NCBI RefSeq assembly: GCF_019931675.1
Contig: NZ_CP082922.1
Location: forward strand, 868,001-932,000
Direction of reading: 5' to 3'
DNA length: 64,000 nt
From: Nocardioides rotundus
GTDB taxonomy: Bacteria; Actinomycetota; Actinomycetes; Propionibacteriales; Nocardioidaceae
Shown here: one piece after another, positions 1 to 8,450 of the stretch
Position numbering within the stretch: position 1 is the first letter of the stretch
How the letters are laid out: every line of letters begins with the position of its first letter
Notes under the pieces: generated by a model
Database searches by the model: none
Told to the model about the DNA's origin: nothing
Seen by the model: only the letters and a program-made list of their open reading frames with translations
Translations under genes and position numbers: made by a program

Positions 1-481
1 AGGGGGAGGTGTCCTGGTCGCCGATGGCGAGGACGGGTGCGATCGCGTCGAGCTCGGCGCGGACCGGCTCGATGTCGGAGAAGCGGCTGATGATGAGGTC
101 GGGGGCGGCCGCCGCGATCGCCTCGACGTTGATCTGGCCGCGCAGGAAGAGCTTCTCGGCGTCCTCGGTGCGCTCGGCGGGGATGGGCGCCGGCAGGTCC
201 ATCGTGCCGGGCTCGAGGGCGGGCACGCCGGTGACGGGAAGGCCGAGCGAGAGGGCGATGTCCAGGTCGCGCCGTCCTTCGAGCACGACCACCTTCTCCA
301 GCGCGGTCGGGACGGCCACGTCGCCGAGCATGGTGGTCACGGTGCGGGTCTCGGACTGCTGGGACGAGGCGGTCTGCTCGGTGCTGCCGCAGCCGCTGAG
401 GACGACGACGGTGAGGGCCGTTGCGGCCGCGACGAGGGGTCGGAGGATGGATGAGGGGCGAGGGATTCGTGGGGAGAACAC
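1..481 (-). CDS. Siderophore/iron ABC transporter substrate-binding lipoprotein (partial, 3' end off window)
   Basis: Translating the minus strand from GTG at 481 gives about 160 residues open to the window edge. The start MFSPRIPRP is followed by a hydrophobic stretch ending in a lipobox-like LSGC, so the protein is probably a secreted, lipid-anchored lipoprotein. The mature part (VTTMLGDVAVPTALEKVVVL, later PDLIISRFSDIEPVRAELDAI) reads like the FhuD/FepB-type periplasmic-binding fold that delivers ferric siderophores to an ABC importer. An in-frame TGA lies just upstream at 503-505 and no other ATG, GTG or TTG precedes the lipobox, so GTG 481 is the only start I can support. The gene sits directly beside an iron box, which fits iron-repressed uptake. 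The ligand cannot be told from this half. Confidence 0.85.
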   Translation of the reverse strand, partial: MFSPRIPRPSSILRPLVAAATALTVVVLSGCGSTEQTASSQQSETRTVTTMLGDVAVPTALEKVVVLEGRRDLDIALSLGLPVTGVPALEPGTMDLPAPIPAERTEDAEKLFLRGQINVEAIAAAAPDLIISRFSDIEPVRAELDAIAPVLAIGDQDTSP

Positions 482-482
482 G

Positions 483-501
483 ATAGGTAAGGCTAACCTA
501 A
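483..501. promoter_or_regulatory. IdeR/DtxR-type iron box
   Basis: The 19 bp ATAGGTAAGGCTAACCTAA match 17 of 19 positions of the DtxR/IdeR consensus (TTAGGTTAGCCTAACCTAA and its complement). The box ends 2 bp before the GTG of the siderophore-binding protein gene, so bound repressor would cover its promoter or first codons. A TTGACT hexamer (501-506, minus strand) overlaps it and could be the -35 element. Confidence 0.85.
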
Positions 502-569
502 GTCAATCCGGACCCCTCCCTTGGGGTGGGTCCGCCGGGTCGACGGTCTCGTTCCGACGGAGCGCGGGC

Positions 570-1484
570 TCAGGAGCCCGGGGTCAAATAGCGGCACCCG
601 TGGTGCGCGCGGAAGCCCAGGGCGTCGTAGAACGCCCGCGCGGGCGCGTTGTCGGTCTCGACGTGCAGCCACAGGGTGCGGGCTCCCCGGACCGCGCCCC
701 AGTCGAGGAGCTCGGCGAGCACCTGGCGGGCCAGCCCGCGGCGCCGGAGCGGGGGAGCGGTGGCCAGGGCGTGCAGGCCGAGCCAGTCGTCGTCGTACGC
801 CGCACGGCCACGCGCGCCCACCCGGCCGTCCACGAGCAGCTCGGCGAGCACCCGCGGGCCGTCCTCGCTCACCCGGACGTCCTCCGGCGGGGACGGGAGC
901 AGGCGGGCGACCGATCCCAGCGGCGCGACGAGGAAGTCGGTGTCGCCCTCGCCGAGCGGCGTCCACCCGGCTCCGGCGAACGCGGCCTCGGTGTCGGAGT
1001 CCCGCTCCACCTGCACCAGCGGCGGCCGGCCGCGGAGCCCGTAGAACTGCCGGATCTGCGCCTCCGCGTCGTCGAACGGCATCCCCGGGTCGCCCATGGC
1101 CAGGCAGGAGTTGGCGCGCTTGAAGAGTCGCTCGGCCGGCTCCGGATCGCTGCGGACCAGCCAGTCGCCGACCTCGACCAGGTCGAGCCCGGGGAACACC
1201 ACCAGCCCGTGCAGCTCGGCGTCCCGGGCGCTCACCCGGGCGCGCACCGACGCCCGGGGCGGCACCGGCTTGCCGGTGACCACGTCCGCCAGCGGCACCG
1301 TCACCGGACCGTCGTCGGTGTCCACGGTCAGGGAGTCCGCGGTCCACGCCGTACACACCCCGAGGACGTCGGTGGCGCGGCCGTCGGGCAGCAGGTGACG
1401 CACCACGACGCGCTGTCCGACGACGTGCGGACCGAGCCGGTGTCGGCCCGTGTTCGGATCGTGGGGCTCTCCGGTTCCGGGCAT
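570..1484 (-). CDS. GNAT family N-acetyltransferase, Rv0428c/cg3035-like
   Basis: A 304-residue protein with two parts. The N-terminal ~70 residues form a small beta-rich region (HVVGQRVVVRHLLPDG, VTVPLADVVTGKP), as in the SH3-like domain of the Rv0428c family. The C-terminal half is a GNAT fold with the acetyl-CoA loop LRRRGLARQVLAELLDWG (near residues 240-257), followed by the family signature NAPARAFYDALGF. The substrate is unknown. A TAATAT -10-like box (1491-1496) lies 6 nt before the ATG, so the transcript is probably leaderless. The gene is divergent from fdxA, with about 78 bp shared between them. Confidence 0.85.
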   Translation of the reverse strand: MPGTGEPHDPNTGRHRLGPHVVGQRVVVRHLLPDGRATDVLGVCTAWTADSLTVDTDDGPVTVPLADVVTGKPVPPRASVRARVSARDAELHGLVVFPGLDLVEVGDWLVRSDPEPAERLFKRANSCLAMGDPGMPFDDAEAQIRQFYGLRGRPPLVQVERDSDTEAAFAGAGWTPLGEGDTDFLVAPLGSVARLLPSPPEDVRVSEDGPRVLAELLVDGRVGARGRAAYDDDWLGLHALATAPPLRRRGLARQVLAELLDWGAVRGARTLWLHVETDNAPARAFYDALGFRAHHGCRYLTPGS

Positions 1485-1490
1485 GAGGGG

Positions 1491-1517
1491 ATATTAGGCT
1501 GGGGGCACTCGGCCCCC
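1491..1517. promoter_or_regulatory. Divergent promoter region: TAATAT box and GC hairpin
   Basis: TAATAT (1491-1496 on the minus strand) is 6 nt upstream of the GNAT ATG. Next to it, GGGGGC (1501-1506) and GCCCCC (1512-1517) form an inverted repeat with a 5-nt loop. It is read first in the fdxA direction and could be an operator or a small hairpin; its role is unknown. Confidence 0.45.
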
Positions 1518-1562
1518 GTGGCCGCCATCCGCGCGCATCGCGTGAGTTGTCAGGAGGAACTG

Positions 1563-1889
1563 GTGACCTACGTCATCGCCCAGCCCTGCGTCGACCTGAA
1601 GGACCGGGCCTGCGTCGACGAGTGCCCCGTCGACTGCATCTACGAGGGCAAGCGGATGCTCTACATCCAGCCCGACGAGTGCGTCGACTGCGGCGCCTGC
1701 GAGCCGGTCTGCCCTGTCGAGGCGATCTTCTACGAGGACGACACCCCGGAGGAGTGGAAGGAGTACTACGACGCCAACGTGCACTTCTTCGACGAGATCG
1801 GCTCCCCCGGCGGTGCGGCCAAGATGGGCGAGATCGACTACGACCACCCGATCGTCGCCGCGCTGCCCCCGCAGGAGCACGACGAGTGA
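1563..1889 (+). CDS. fdxA: Seven-iron ferredoxin (3Fe-4S / 4Fe-4S)
   Basis: A 108-residue ferredoxin. GTG 1563 is preceded by a strong CAGGAGGAAC ribosome site. Cysteines fall at about residues 9, 17, 21, 25, 40, 43, 46 and 50 (CVDLKDRACVDECPVDC, then CVDCGACEPVCP). This is the pattern of 7Fe ferredoxins, in which C9, C17 and C50 hold a 3Fe-4S cluster, C21, C40, C43 and C46 hold a 4Fe-4S cluster, and one cysteine is spare. The acidic C-terminal half is typical of actinobacterial FdxA/FdxC. It is a soluble electron carrier, perhaps for cytochromes P450 or 2-oxoacid enzymes. It overlaps dapC by GTGA, the same gene pair as mycobacterial fdxC-Rv1178. Confidence 0.95.
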   Translation: MTYVIAQPCVDLKDRACVDECPVDCIYEGKRMLYIQPDECVDCGACEPVCPVEAIFYEDDTPEEWKEYYDANVHFFDEIGSPGGAAKMGEIDYDHPIVAALPPQEHDE

Positions 1890-3004
1890 GTCCCGTGGAG
1901 GTCGGGGGAGTCTCGCGGAGGCTCCCCGACTTCCCGTGGGACGCGTTGGTCGCGTACGGCGACCGGGCGCGCGCCCACCCCGACGGGATCGTCGACCTGT
2001 CCATCGGCACGCCCGTCGACCCCACCCCGGACGTCGCCCGTGAGTCACTCGCCGCGGCCGCCGACTGGCCCGGCTACCCGACCACGATCGGGTTGCCGGC
2101 GACGCGGCAGGCCGCCCTGGACTGGCTCTCCCGCCGGCTCGGCGTCGACGGTCTCGGCCTGGACTCCGTCCTGCCGGTGACCGGCACCAAGGAGCTGATC
2201 GCGGACCTGCCGCTGCAGCTCGGCGTGGGTCCCGGCGACCTGGTGGTGCACCCGGCCTTGGCCTATCCGACGTACGAGGTGGGCGCCGCGCTGGCCGGTG
2301 CACGGGCGCTGGCCACCGACTCGCTGACCGCGATCGGCCCGGAGCGGCCGAAGGTGCTCTGGCTGAACTCCCCGTCCAACCCGACCGGGCGGATCCTGCC
2401 CGTCGAGCACCTGCGCAAGGTGGTCGAGTGGTGCCGGGACCGCGGCACCCTGCTGGTCAGCGACGAGTGCTACATCGAGATGGCGTGGGACGCCGAGCCG
2501 GTGAGCGTGCTGCATCCCGACGTCTCCGGCGGCTCGCCCGAGGGGATCCTGGCCGTGCACTCGCTGTCCAAGCGCTCGAACCTCGCGGGCTATCGCTGCG
2601 GCTTCGTGGCCGGCGACCCCGCCGTGGTCGGCGAGCTGCTGGCGGTGCGGAAGAACCTCGGCCTCCAGCTGCCCGGTCCGCAGCAGGCGGTGATGGTCGA
2701 CGTCCTCGCCGACGACGCGCACGTCGAGGAGCAGCGCGAGCGCTATCGGTCGCGCCGGGCGACCCTGCGGACCGCGCTGGAGGGCGCCGGCTTCCGGATC
2801 GACGACTCCCAGGGCTCGCTGTATCTCTGGGCGACCCGCGACGAGGACTGCTGGGCCACCGTCGGCGCCCTCGCCGAACAGGGGATCCTGGTCGCCCCCG
2901 GCGCCTTCTACGGCCCCGCCGGCGCGCAGCACGTCCGGGTCGCCTTCACCGCCACCGACGAGCGGGTCGCCGAGGCCGCCTCCCGCCTCGCCCGCCTCTC
3001 CTGA
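1886..3004 (+). CDS. dapC: Succinyldiaminopimelate transaminase
   Basis: A 372-residue fold-type I PLP aminotransferase. It should convert N-succinyl-2-amino-6-ketopimelate and glutamate to N-succinyl-LL-diaminopimelate in the succinylase DAP/lysine pathway. Visible signatures are the substrate region DLSIGTPVDPTP, LNSPSNPTGRILP, the cofactor aspartate region LLVSDECYIEM and the Schiff-base lysine in HSLSKRSNLAGYRCGF. The start chosen is GTG 1886, which overlaps the fdxA stop (GTGA) and has AGGAG at 1873-1877. dapD and dapE are also in this window, which supports dapC over other class I aminotransferases. Confidence 0.92.
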   Translation: MSPVEVGGVSRRLPDFPWDALVAYGDRARAHPDGIVDLSIGTPVDPTPDVARESLAAAADWPGYPTTIGLPATRQAALDWLSRRLGVDGLGLDSVLPVTGTKELIADLPLQLGVGPGDLVVHPALAYPTYEVGAALAGARALATDSLTAIGPERPKVLWLNSPSNPTGRILPVEHLRKVVEWCRDRGTLLVSDECYIEMAWDAEPVSVLHPDVSGGSPEGILAVHSLSKRSNLAGYRCGFVAGDPAVVGELLAVRKNLGLQLPGPQQAVMVDVLADDAHVEEQRERYRSRRATLRTALEGAGFRIDDSQGSLYLWATRDEDCWATVGALAEQGILVAPGAFYGPAGAQHVRVAFTATDERVAEAASRLARLS

Positions 3005-3073
3005 CCGCTTCTCTCCTGACCCCCTCCTTGCCGACTCGGCGGGATGGGGGACGGGGGCTGGGTGACAAGAGGG

Positions 3074-4039
3074 TTAGCCGGGGACGTCGATGTGGACGTG
3101 CTCGCGGTGCAGGAGGACGGCGCGGTCGCCGGGGCGGGAGCGGGAGACCTCGTAGTCGCGCCAGCCCTGGCCGCTGCGCCAGGCGGTCCAGATCCGCGCG
3201 TCGAAGATCACCGTCGCGATCCCGAGCCGGTCGGCGTTGGCCACCGCCCAGGCCGCCATCGCCCAGCCGCGCTGCTTGTTGGCCGGATTGATCGGGCGGA
3301 CGAACACGTCGAGCGCCCGACCGGAGTAGTGCGTCGACCCGCTCCGGTGGCCCGAGTCGACGCCCTGCGGAGCGAACCCGCCGAGCGACTGCTGACCGAA
3401 GGCCGCCTCCAGCTCCGTCCGGACCCGGGCGGCCGCGGGCACGAGCCCGTCGTCGTTGAGCTCGAGGCTCCCGCCGTCGGGGGTGCCCCGCAGCTCACAG
3501 CTGAACGCCCCCGGCCGGGTCTGGCCGGTGAGCGTGGAGGCGAGGACGCGCGCGTCGGCCTCGTGGCCGGCGTACGCCTCGGGGAAGCCCGAGCGCTGCA
3601 CCTCCTGCGCGGCCTCGGTGATGGGCATCGACTCATAGCCGGGCACCTGCACCAGCTCGTCGTAGAACCGGTTGATGGAGTACTCGGTGTCCATGATCTC
3701 CTCCGCCGTCCCCCAACCCTGGCTGGGCCGCTGCTGGAAGAGCCCGAGCGAGTCCCGGTCGCCGTAGTCGATGTTGCGGATGTCGGACTCCTGGTACGCC
3801 GTCGCCAGGGCGATCGACGCAGCCCGCGGCGGAAGCCCACGGCGTACGGCGACGGCCGCGATCAGCGACGCGTTCTCCGCCTGCTCCAGGTCGATCTCCA
3901 CGGTCTGGTCGCCGACCGTGGCGGAGCAGAACTCCCGGCCGGGGATGAGGCTCGGCGCCTGACGGGACAGGATGCCCACACCCGCGAAGACGACCGCGAT
4001 GACCCCGAGGACCAGCAGCGCCTTCGCGCCGCGACTCAC
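3074..4039 (-). CDS. Secreted two-domain cell-wall hydrolase candidate (lysozyme-like + LAS/M15-like)
   Basis: A 321-residue protein with one N-terminal membrane segment (about residues 7-25) and no lipobox. Residues ~60-140 contain ATAYQESDIRN followed by DSLGLFQQRPSQGWG, the Glu-Ser and GLFQ pattern of transglycosylase/lysozyme-like folds. The C-terminal part has STHYSGRALD and EHVHIDV, matching the zinc-ligand motifs HxxGxAxD and HxH of LAS/M15 peptidases. It may therefore cut both glycan and peptide in peptidoglycan; that is inference, and homologues are often just hypothetical or labelled heavy-metal transporter. GTG 4039 begins 1 nt after the dapD stop, so translation is probably coupled to dapD. 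A 69-bp gap separates it from convergent dapC. Confidence 0.7.
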   Translation of the reverse strand: MSRGAKALLVLGVIAVVFAGVGILSRQAPSLIPGREFCSATVGDQTVEIDLEQAENASLIAAVAVRRGLPPRAASIALATAYQESDIRNIDYGDRDSLGLFQQRPSQGWGTAEEIMDTEYSINRFYDELVQVPGYESMPITEAAQEVQRSGFPEAYAGHEADARVLASTLTGQTRPGAFSCELRGTPDGGSLELNDDGLVPAAARVRTELEAAFGQQSLGGFAPQGVDSGHRSGSTHYSGRALDVFVRPINPANKQRGWAMAAWAVANADRLGIATVIFDARIWTAWRSGQGWRDYEVSRSRPGDRAVLLHREHVHIDVPG

Positions 4040-4040
4040 G

Positions 4041-4997
4041 TCAGTTCGCGTGCAGCGCGGTGTTGAGGGCGATGCCCTCCCCCTGCCACGGCACGGCCTC
4101 GATCGTGCCGGTGACCGAGTTCCGGCGGAAGAGCACGTTCGACGCGCCGGAGAGCTCCAGCGCCTTGACCACCCGCTCGCCCTCGGCGTCCTTGACGGTC
4201 ACCTTGGTCCCGGCGGTCACGTAGCAGCCCGCCTCGACCACGCAGTCGTCGCCGAGCGAGATGCCGATCCCGGAGTTGGCGCCGAGCAGGCAGCGGCGGC
4301 CGACGGAGATCACCTGGGTGCCGCCGCCGGACAGGGTGCCCATGATCGAGGCGCCGCCGCCGACGTCGGAGCCGTCGCCGACCAGCACGCCGGCGGAGAT
4401 CCGGCCCTCGACCATCGAGGAGCCGAGCGTGCCGGCGTTGAAGTTGACGAACCCCTCGTGCATGACGGTGGTGCCCTCGGCCAGGTGGGCGCCCAGGCGC
4501 ACCCGGTCGGCGTCGGCGATCCGCACGCCCGCGGGCAGGACGTAGTCGACCATCCGCGGGAACTTGTCCACGCCGTACACGATCACCGGCCCGCGGGCCC
4601 GCATCCGCGCGCGGGTGAGCTCGAAGCCCTCGACCGCGCACGGGCCCTGGCTGGTCCACACCACGTTGGTGAGCAGCCCGAACACGCCGTCCATCGAGAT
4701 GGTGTGGGGTACGGCGGCCCGCGAGGACAGCAGGTGCAGTCGCAGCCAGACGTCCTCGGTGCCGGCGGGCGGCTGCTGGAGGTCCTCGATCTCGACCAGC
4801 TCCACCTCACGGGTCACTCCCCGGGCGTCGTCGGTGCCCGCGAGGGCGGTCAGCTCGGCGGGAGCCTCGCCTCCGTCGGAGGCGCCCAGCGAGGGAGCGG
4901 GGAACCACGCGTCGAGCACGGTGTCGCCGTGGCGGGACACCAGCGCCCAGCCGTGGGCGGAGCGGGGGATTTCGGCAGGTGCGGTCACGTCCCGCAT
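4041..4997 (-). CDS. dapD: 2,3,4,5-tetrahydropyridine-2,6-dicarboxylate N-succinyltransferase
   Basis: A 318-residue, actinobacterial-type DapD that moves succinyl from succinyl-CoA to tetrahydrodipicolinate, the entry to the succinylase branch of DAP/lysine synthesis. The C-terminal half is a left-handed beta-helix of hexapeptide repeats ([57 protein letters not shown]). It acts as a trimer in the cytoplasm. ATG 4997 is the first good start. The wall-hydrolase gene follows after 1 nt. The neighbouring fdxA-dapC pair converges on this unit, so dapC and dapD lie close together but on opposite strands. Confidence 0.95.
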   Translation of the reverse strand: MRDVTAPAEIPRSAHGWALVSRHGDTVLDAWFPAPSLGASDGGEAPAELTALAGTDDARGVTREVELVEIEDLQQPPAGTEDVWLRLHLLSSRAAVPHTISMDGVFGLLTNVVWTSQGPCAVEGFELTRARMRARGPVIVYGVDKFPRMVDYVLPAGVRIADADRVRLGAHLAEGTTVMHEGFVNFNAGTLGSSMVEGRISAGVLVGDGSDVGGGASIMGTLSGGGTQVISVGRRCLLGANSGIGISLGDDCVVEAGCYVTAGTKVTVKDAEGERVVKALELSGASNVLFRRNSVTGTIEAVPWQGEGIALNTALHAN

Positions 4998-5041
4998 CGT
5001 ACGGGGCACGACTGAGCGCCGGCTGAGGGCCGGCCGTGGTC

Positions 5042-7072
5042 TCAGGCGCTGGGCAGGGTGAAGGTGAAGGTCGCGCCGCCGTGCCGGTTGTCGCCCGCGC
5101 GGATCCAGCCGCCGTGCCGGCGTACCGCCTCCCGGCACACCGCCAGGCCGATGCCGTGCCCGTCGGCCACGGCGGCGTCCCGGTTGCTGCGGACGTAGTT
5201 CTCGAAGATCACCTCGCGATCCTGCGGCGCGATCCCGCATCCCTGGTCGGCGATCTCCACGACCACCCACCCGGAGCCGCCGTCGTGGCTCGCGATCCTG
5301 ATGCAGGGGTCGCGCTCCTCGGGGGTGTACTTGATCGCGTTGGCGACCAGGTTGGCCAGCAGCTGCCGGGCCAGGTGGTGGTCCGCGCACACGTGGTGCG
5401 GCAGGTCCAGCGTCACCTCGGGGGCGCGGTGGCACGCGGCCGCGACCGCGTCGCCCACCACGTCCTCGGCGAGCCGGTCGAGGGAGATGACCACCGGGTT
5501 GAGCTCGCTGTGCCGGGTGACCGTGAAGGCCAGCCACTCATCGATCACTCGCCCGACTCCGGCGGAACCGCGCTGCAACCATCTCACCGACTGCGCGCCG
5601 CCCTCGAGGTCGCCGGACGCCAGGGCCAGGTCGAGGTGACGCAGCCACATGTCCATGCCCGCCATCGGGCTCTTCAGGTCGTGGGCGACGCTCTCGGCGA
5701 AGCCGAGGAGCTGCTCGTGTCGCTCCCGCTGCTCGGTGACGTCGCGGACGAGGATCAGCGCACGCGGCCCCTCGGGCGAGCGCAGCCCGCGGGCGCGGAC
5801 CGAGAGCACCCGCAGCTCGCCGGTGTGCGGATGGATGAGGCTGACGTCGCCGGAATCCACGCCGCCGGACTCGATCACCGCGGCGATCCGCGCGACCTCC
5901 GACTCCTCCAGCGGGGTCAGCCCGTCGGCGGTCCGCAGGCCGAAGTAGCGAGACCACGAGTCCGGCGGGTCCTCCGGAACGGTCGTCCCGAGCACCCACT
6001 GGGCCGCCGCGTTGGAGAACAGCACCCGGCCCCGGTCGTCGACCAGGAGCAGGCCGTCGGACATCGACTGCAGCACCGAGTCCTGCAGCTCGCTGAGCGC
6101 CTGGGCGTCGGAGCGCTCGCGGCGCAGCTCATCGAGCACCTCCTGGCGCATCTGCCGCAGAATCACCAGCAGCAGGGTGGTCGCCACGGCGGCCGCCGAG
6201 GCCGCGTGCACGATCACCTGGCCGTAGACGTCGTCCAGCCCGTGCGGCACGATCGGGCCGCTGGACAGCACCACCAGGGCGACCGCGGCGGTCGTCATGA
6301 ACACGACCGCACTGCGGTAGGACAGCAGCAGGCCGGCCCACAGGGCGGGCGCCAGCAGCAGCCAGGCGAGCGGGTACTCACGGTGCGCCGAAGCCACCGC
6401 CATCGCCACCAGCGTCACCACGGTCAGGGCGACGAGCTGGTGGAGGAGGTACGGCGGCCGCGGGACCCGCCGCTCCGCCGTGGGGAAGTGCGGCAGCATC
6501 ACCAGCAGCAGGCCCAGGGAGCACTGGACGAACAGGTTCGCCAGCCACCACAGGCCGTCGGTCATCGACAGCCGCGCCGGGTCGATCCCGGGCACGCCGT
6601 CGAGCACGATCAGCCACGCGGCCGCACCGAGCGTGGCGAGCTGGCCCAGCCCGAGCTCGACCGGTGTCGAGGGATACCACCGGTTCCCCCAGGCCCGGCG
6701 CAGAGCGGTTCCGAGCAGTACGGCGACGCCGACGTTCGCCGCCCCGAGGGCCGCGGCCTCACCGCCGTTCCAGCCGCGGAGCACGGTGATGGTCCCCGTG
6801 ACCAGGACGGCCTCGGCCACCAGGACCGCGCCCATGGAGCGTCCCTCGGGCAGGGTGCGGGGTCCCCACACGAAGGTGAGCGGGATGAGGACCGCGACGG
6901 GGGCCAGCCACAGCGTCCAGAGGGGGTATCTGTCGGAGGCCACGAGCAGGGACAGCGCCGTGAGGGCCACGACGCTCAGACCTCCCAGGAGGGCCTGGAC
7001 GGCCGTCTTGCGGTGATGGTCGCCCAACGCGAGGCGTGTGGCGACGACTCGGGGAGTGGCTGTGATTGTCAC
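5042..7072 (-). CDS. PAS-domain membrane sensor histidine kinase (orphan)
   Basis: A 676-residue membrane sensor. The first ~300 residues carry about eight to ten hydrophobic segments in a MASE-like sensory region. A coiled linker ([21 protein letters not shown], near 310) leads to a PAS domain around residues 325-445 ([21 protein letters not shown]). A kinase core follows: H-box [14 protein letters not shown]-box [12 protein letters not shown]1 DQGCGI and G2 GHGIGLAVC. It is expected to autophosphorylate on the H-box histidine. No response-regulator gene is in the window, so its partner and stimulus are unknown. GTG 7072 has AAAGG about 9 nt upstream. Confidence 0.9.
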   Translation of the reverse strand: MTITATPRVVATRLALGDHHRKTAVQALLGGLSVVALTALSLLVASDRYPLWTLWLAPVAVLIPLTFVWGPRTLPEGRSMGAVLVAEAVLVTGTITVLRGWNGGEAAALGAANVGVAVLLGTALRRAWGNRWYPSTPVELGLGQLATLGAAAWLIVLDGVPGIDPARLSMTDGLWWLANLFVQCSLGLLLVMLPHFPTAERRVPRPPYLLHQLVALTVVTLVAMAVASAHREYPLAWLLLAPALWAGLLLSYRSAVVFMTTAAVALVVLSSGPIVPHGLDDVYGQVIVHAASAAAVATTLLLVILRQMRQEVLDELRRERSDAQALSELQDSVLQSMSDGLLLVDDRGRVLFSNAAAQWVLGTTVPEDPPDSWSRYFGLRTADGLTPLEESEVARIAAVIESGGVDSGDVSLIHPHTGELRVLSVRARGLRSPEGPRALILVRDVTEQRERHEQLLGFAESVAHDLKSPMAGMDMWLRHLDLALASGDLEGGAQSVRWLQRGSAGVGRVIDEWLAFTVTRHSELNPVVISLDRLAEDVVGDAVAAACHRAPEVTLDLPHHVCADHHLARQLLANLVANAIKYTPEERDPCIRIASHDGGSGWVVVEIADQGCGIAPQDREVIFENYVRSNRDAAVADGHGIGLAVCREAVRRHGGWIRAGDNRHGGATFTFTLPSA

Positions 7073-7102
7073 CTTGGCGGACCTTTCCGCCCCTCCCTTT
7101 CG

Positions 7103-7130
7103 ATTGTAGGGGCCGCACCGCAGGTCACAA
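7103..7130 (-). promoter_or_regulatory. Promoter for the histidine kinase gene
   Basis: On the minus strand TTGTGA (7125-7130) and TACAAT (7103-7108) are separated by 16 bp, close to the housekeeping -35/-10 pattern. The predicted leader is about 25-30 nt and contains the ribosome site of the kinase gene. Confidence 0.6.
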
Positions 7131-7222
7131 GGGGGGAACCGGCCCCGGCGCAGGCCGTGCGGGGGCTCGCCACCGTGCCGCTCTTCTGGTGGAATGGGCG
7201 GGTCACTCTGGGGGGAGAGGCA

Positions 7223-7813
7223 TTGGGGAGCGTCGGATCGCGCCTCCGGCAGCGCCGGATCGCGCGGCTATGGGGATGGCCGCGCTGGGCCGCCCTGCCC
7301 CTTCGCCTGTCCCTCATCGTCGGGCTGTGGGTGGCGATGCTGGCCGTCGCGCTCGTCCTCGAGCCACCGCGGGCCGTCGAGGTGCTGGCTCGCGCCGGTC
7401 ACGTCGTGGCGCTGGCGGTCGCGCTCGGCGCGATCCTGGTCGTCGACTGGCACGGGCTGTTGTGGCTCGCCGGGCGCCGGTCGGTCACCGACGTGCTCCG
7501 GGTCTCGGCCGCGACCGGCCCGCTGGTCTGGATCGGGCTGGCCGGCCTCTGCGCCACCGGTCCACTGCTGGTGCCGGACCTGGGGGCGACACCTGCTCGG
7601 GTGAAGATGCTGCTGGTCCTCGGCGCGGCGGTGAACGGCGCGCTCCTGCCGCTGACCACGGCCCACCTGCGCGACGTACCCGTCGAGACAGTGATCCGGC
7701 AGCTGCCCCGCGCCGTACGCCGTCGCATGGTGCAGGCCACCGTGGTGTCTCAGCTGTGCTGGTGGGGTGCGGTCGCGGTGGGTCTGTGGACGACCGCGTC
7801 GCGCCACTACTGA
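7223..7813 (+). CDS. Small integral membrane protein, unknown function
   Basis: A protein of about 196 residues with four to five hydrophobic helices (SLIVGLWVAMLAVALVL, VVALAVALGAILVVDW, ATGPLVWIGLAGLCATGPLL, VKMLLVLGAAVNGALLPL, VSQLCWWGAVAVGLWT) and a basic N-terminus. I do not recognise a family with confidence. The layout recalls CopD-like or DUF2269-like membrane proteins, but no metal or haem ligand motif stands out. The start chosen is TTG 7223 because GGGGGAGAGG lies just upstream (7211-7220); GTG 7175 is an alternative. It is divergent from the kinase gene and convergent with DinB. Confidence 0.65.
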   Translation: MGSVGSRLRQRRIARLWGWPRWAALPLRLSLIVGLWVAMLAVALVLEPPRAVEVLARAGHVVALAVALGAILVVDWHGLLWLAGRRSVTDVLRVSAATGPLVWIGLAGLCATGPLLVPDLGATPARVKMLLVLGAAVNGALLPLTTAHLRDVPVETVIRQLPRAVRRRMVQATVVSQLCWWGAVAVGLWTTASRHY

Positions 7814-7823
7814 GCCCGCCCGG

Positions 7824-8366
7824 TCACTGGCCGGTGCGGCCGTCGATGGCCTCGCGCAGCAGGTCGGCGTGCCCGACGTGCCGGGCGTACTCCTCCACCA
7901 TGTGCACCACCACGTCGCGCACCTCGTGCTGCTCGCCGTGGATCTCGACCGGCGCGTCGAGGTCGAGGGCGGCGTAGACCTCCCGCGCATGGTCGACCTC
8001 GCCGTGCCAGAGCTCCCAGGAGGCGGCGACCAGCTCGGGCGTGGGCGACCCGAAGGAGAAGCCGGCGTCCTCGTCGTCGAGGAGCCGGGGCAGGTCCTGT
8101 CCCTGCAGGATGCGGCGGAACCAGTGCTGCTCGACCCGGGCGAGGTGCCGGACCAGTCCGAGCAGGGAGAGCGCCGAGGGCGGCACGGACCGCCGCCCCA
8201 GCTGCTCGGGGTCGAGGTCCTGGCACTTCAGCTCCAGGGTCATCCGGTAGCGGTCGAGGTAGCCGGTCAGCACCGCCTTCTCGCCCCGGCCGTCCGGGAT
8301 CGCCGTACGCGGGTCGGCCTCGGGGTCGGCCCACATGTCGTGCTGCTGGCGCGGTTGCTCGCTCAT
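7824..8366 (-). CDS. DinB/DUF664-family protein
   Basis: A 180-residue four-helix-bundle protein of the DinB/YfiT/DUF664 family, many of which are metal-dependent, mycothiol- or bacillithiol-using transferases or unknown. The start is ATG 8366 (MSEQPRQQHDMWADPEADPR). Possible metal-binding histidines are in LLGLVRHLARVEQHWFRR and VVVHMVEEYARHVGHAD, spaced as in the family (HxxxxxxH, then HxxxH). In actinomycetes a mycothiol-linked role is plausible but not shown. It is the last of a run of minus-strand accessory genes, 84 bp after the VOC gene. Confidence 0.85.
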   Translation of the reverse strand: MSEQPRQQHDMWADPEADPRTAIPDGRGEKAVLTGYLDRYRMTLELKCQDLDPEQLGRRSVPPSALSLLGLVRHLARVEQHWFRRILQGQDLPRLLDDEDAGFSFGSPTPELVAASWELWHGEVDHAREVYAALDLDAPVEIHGEQHEVRDVVVHMVEEYARHVGHADLLREAIDGRTGQ

Positions 8367-8450
8367 GGGCCCAGCCAACTCGACCGGACGACTGCGGGAC
8401 AACCCCGGGAGGCCGTCCCAGCCGGCCGGCCAGCCGGGACGGCACACGGG

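Noticed and set aside
9..1889. A 626-codon plus-strand open frame through the first 1.9 kb
   Set aside because: It merges antisense of the siderophore-binding and GNAT genes with the true ferredoxin frame. Only the part from GTG 1563 has conserved protein features and a ribosome site.
5036..7813. A 925-codon plus-strand open frame opposite the histidine kinase
   Set aside because: Most of it is low-complexity Arg/Gly/His antisense of the kinase. Only the end, from TTG 7223, encodes a plausible membrane protein.
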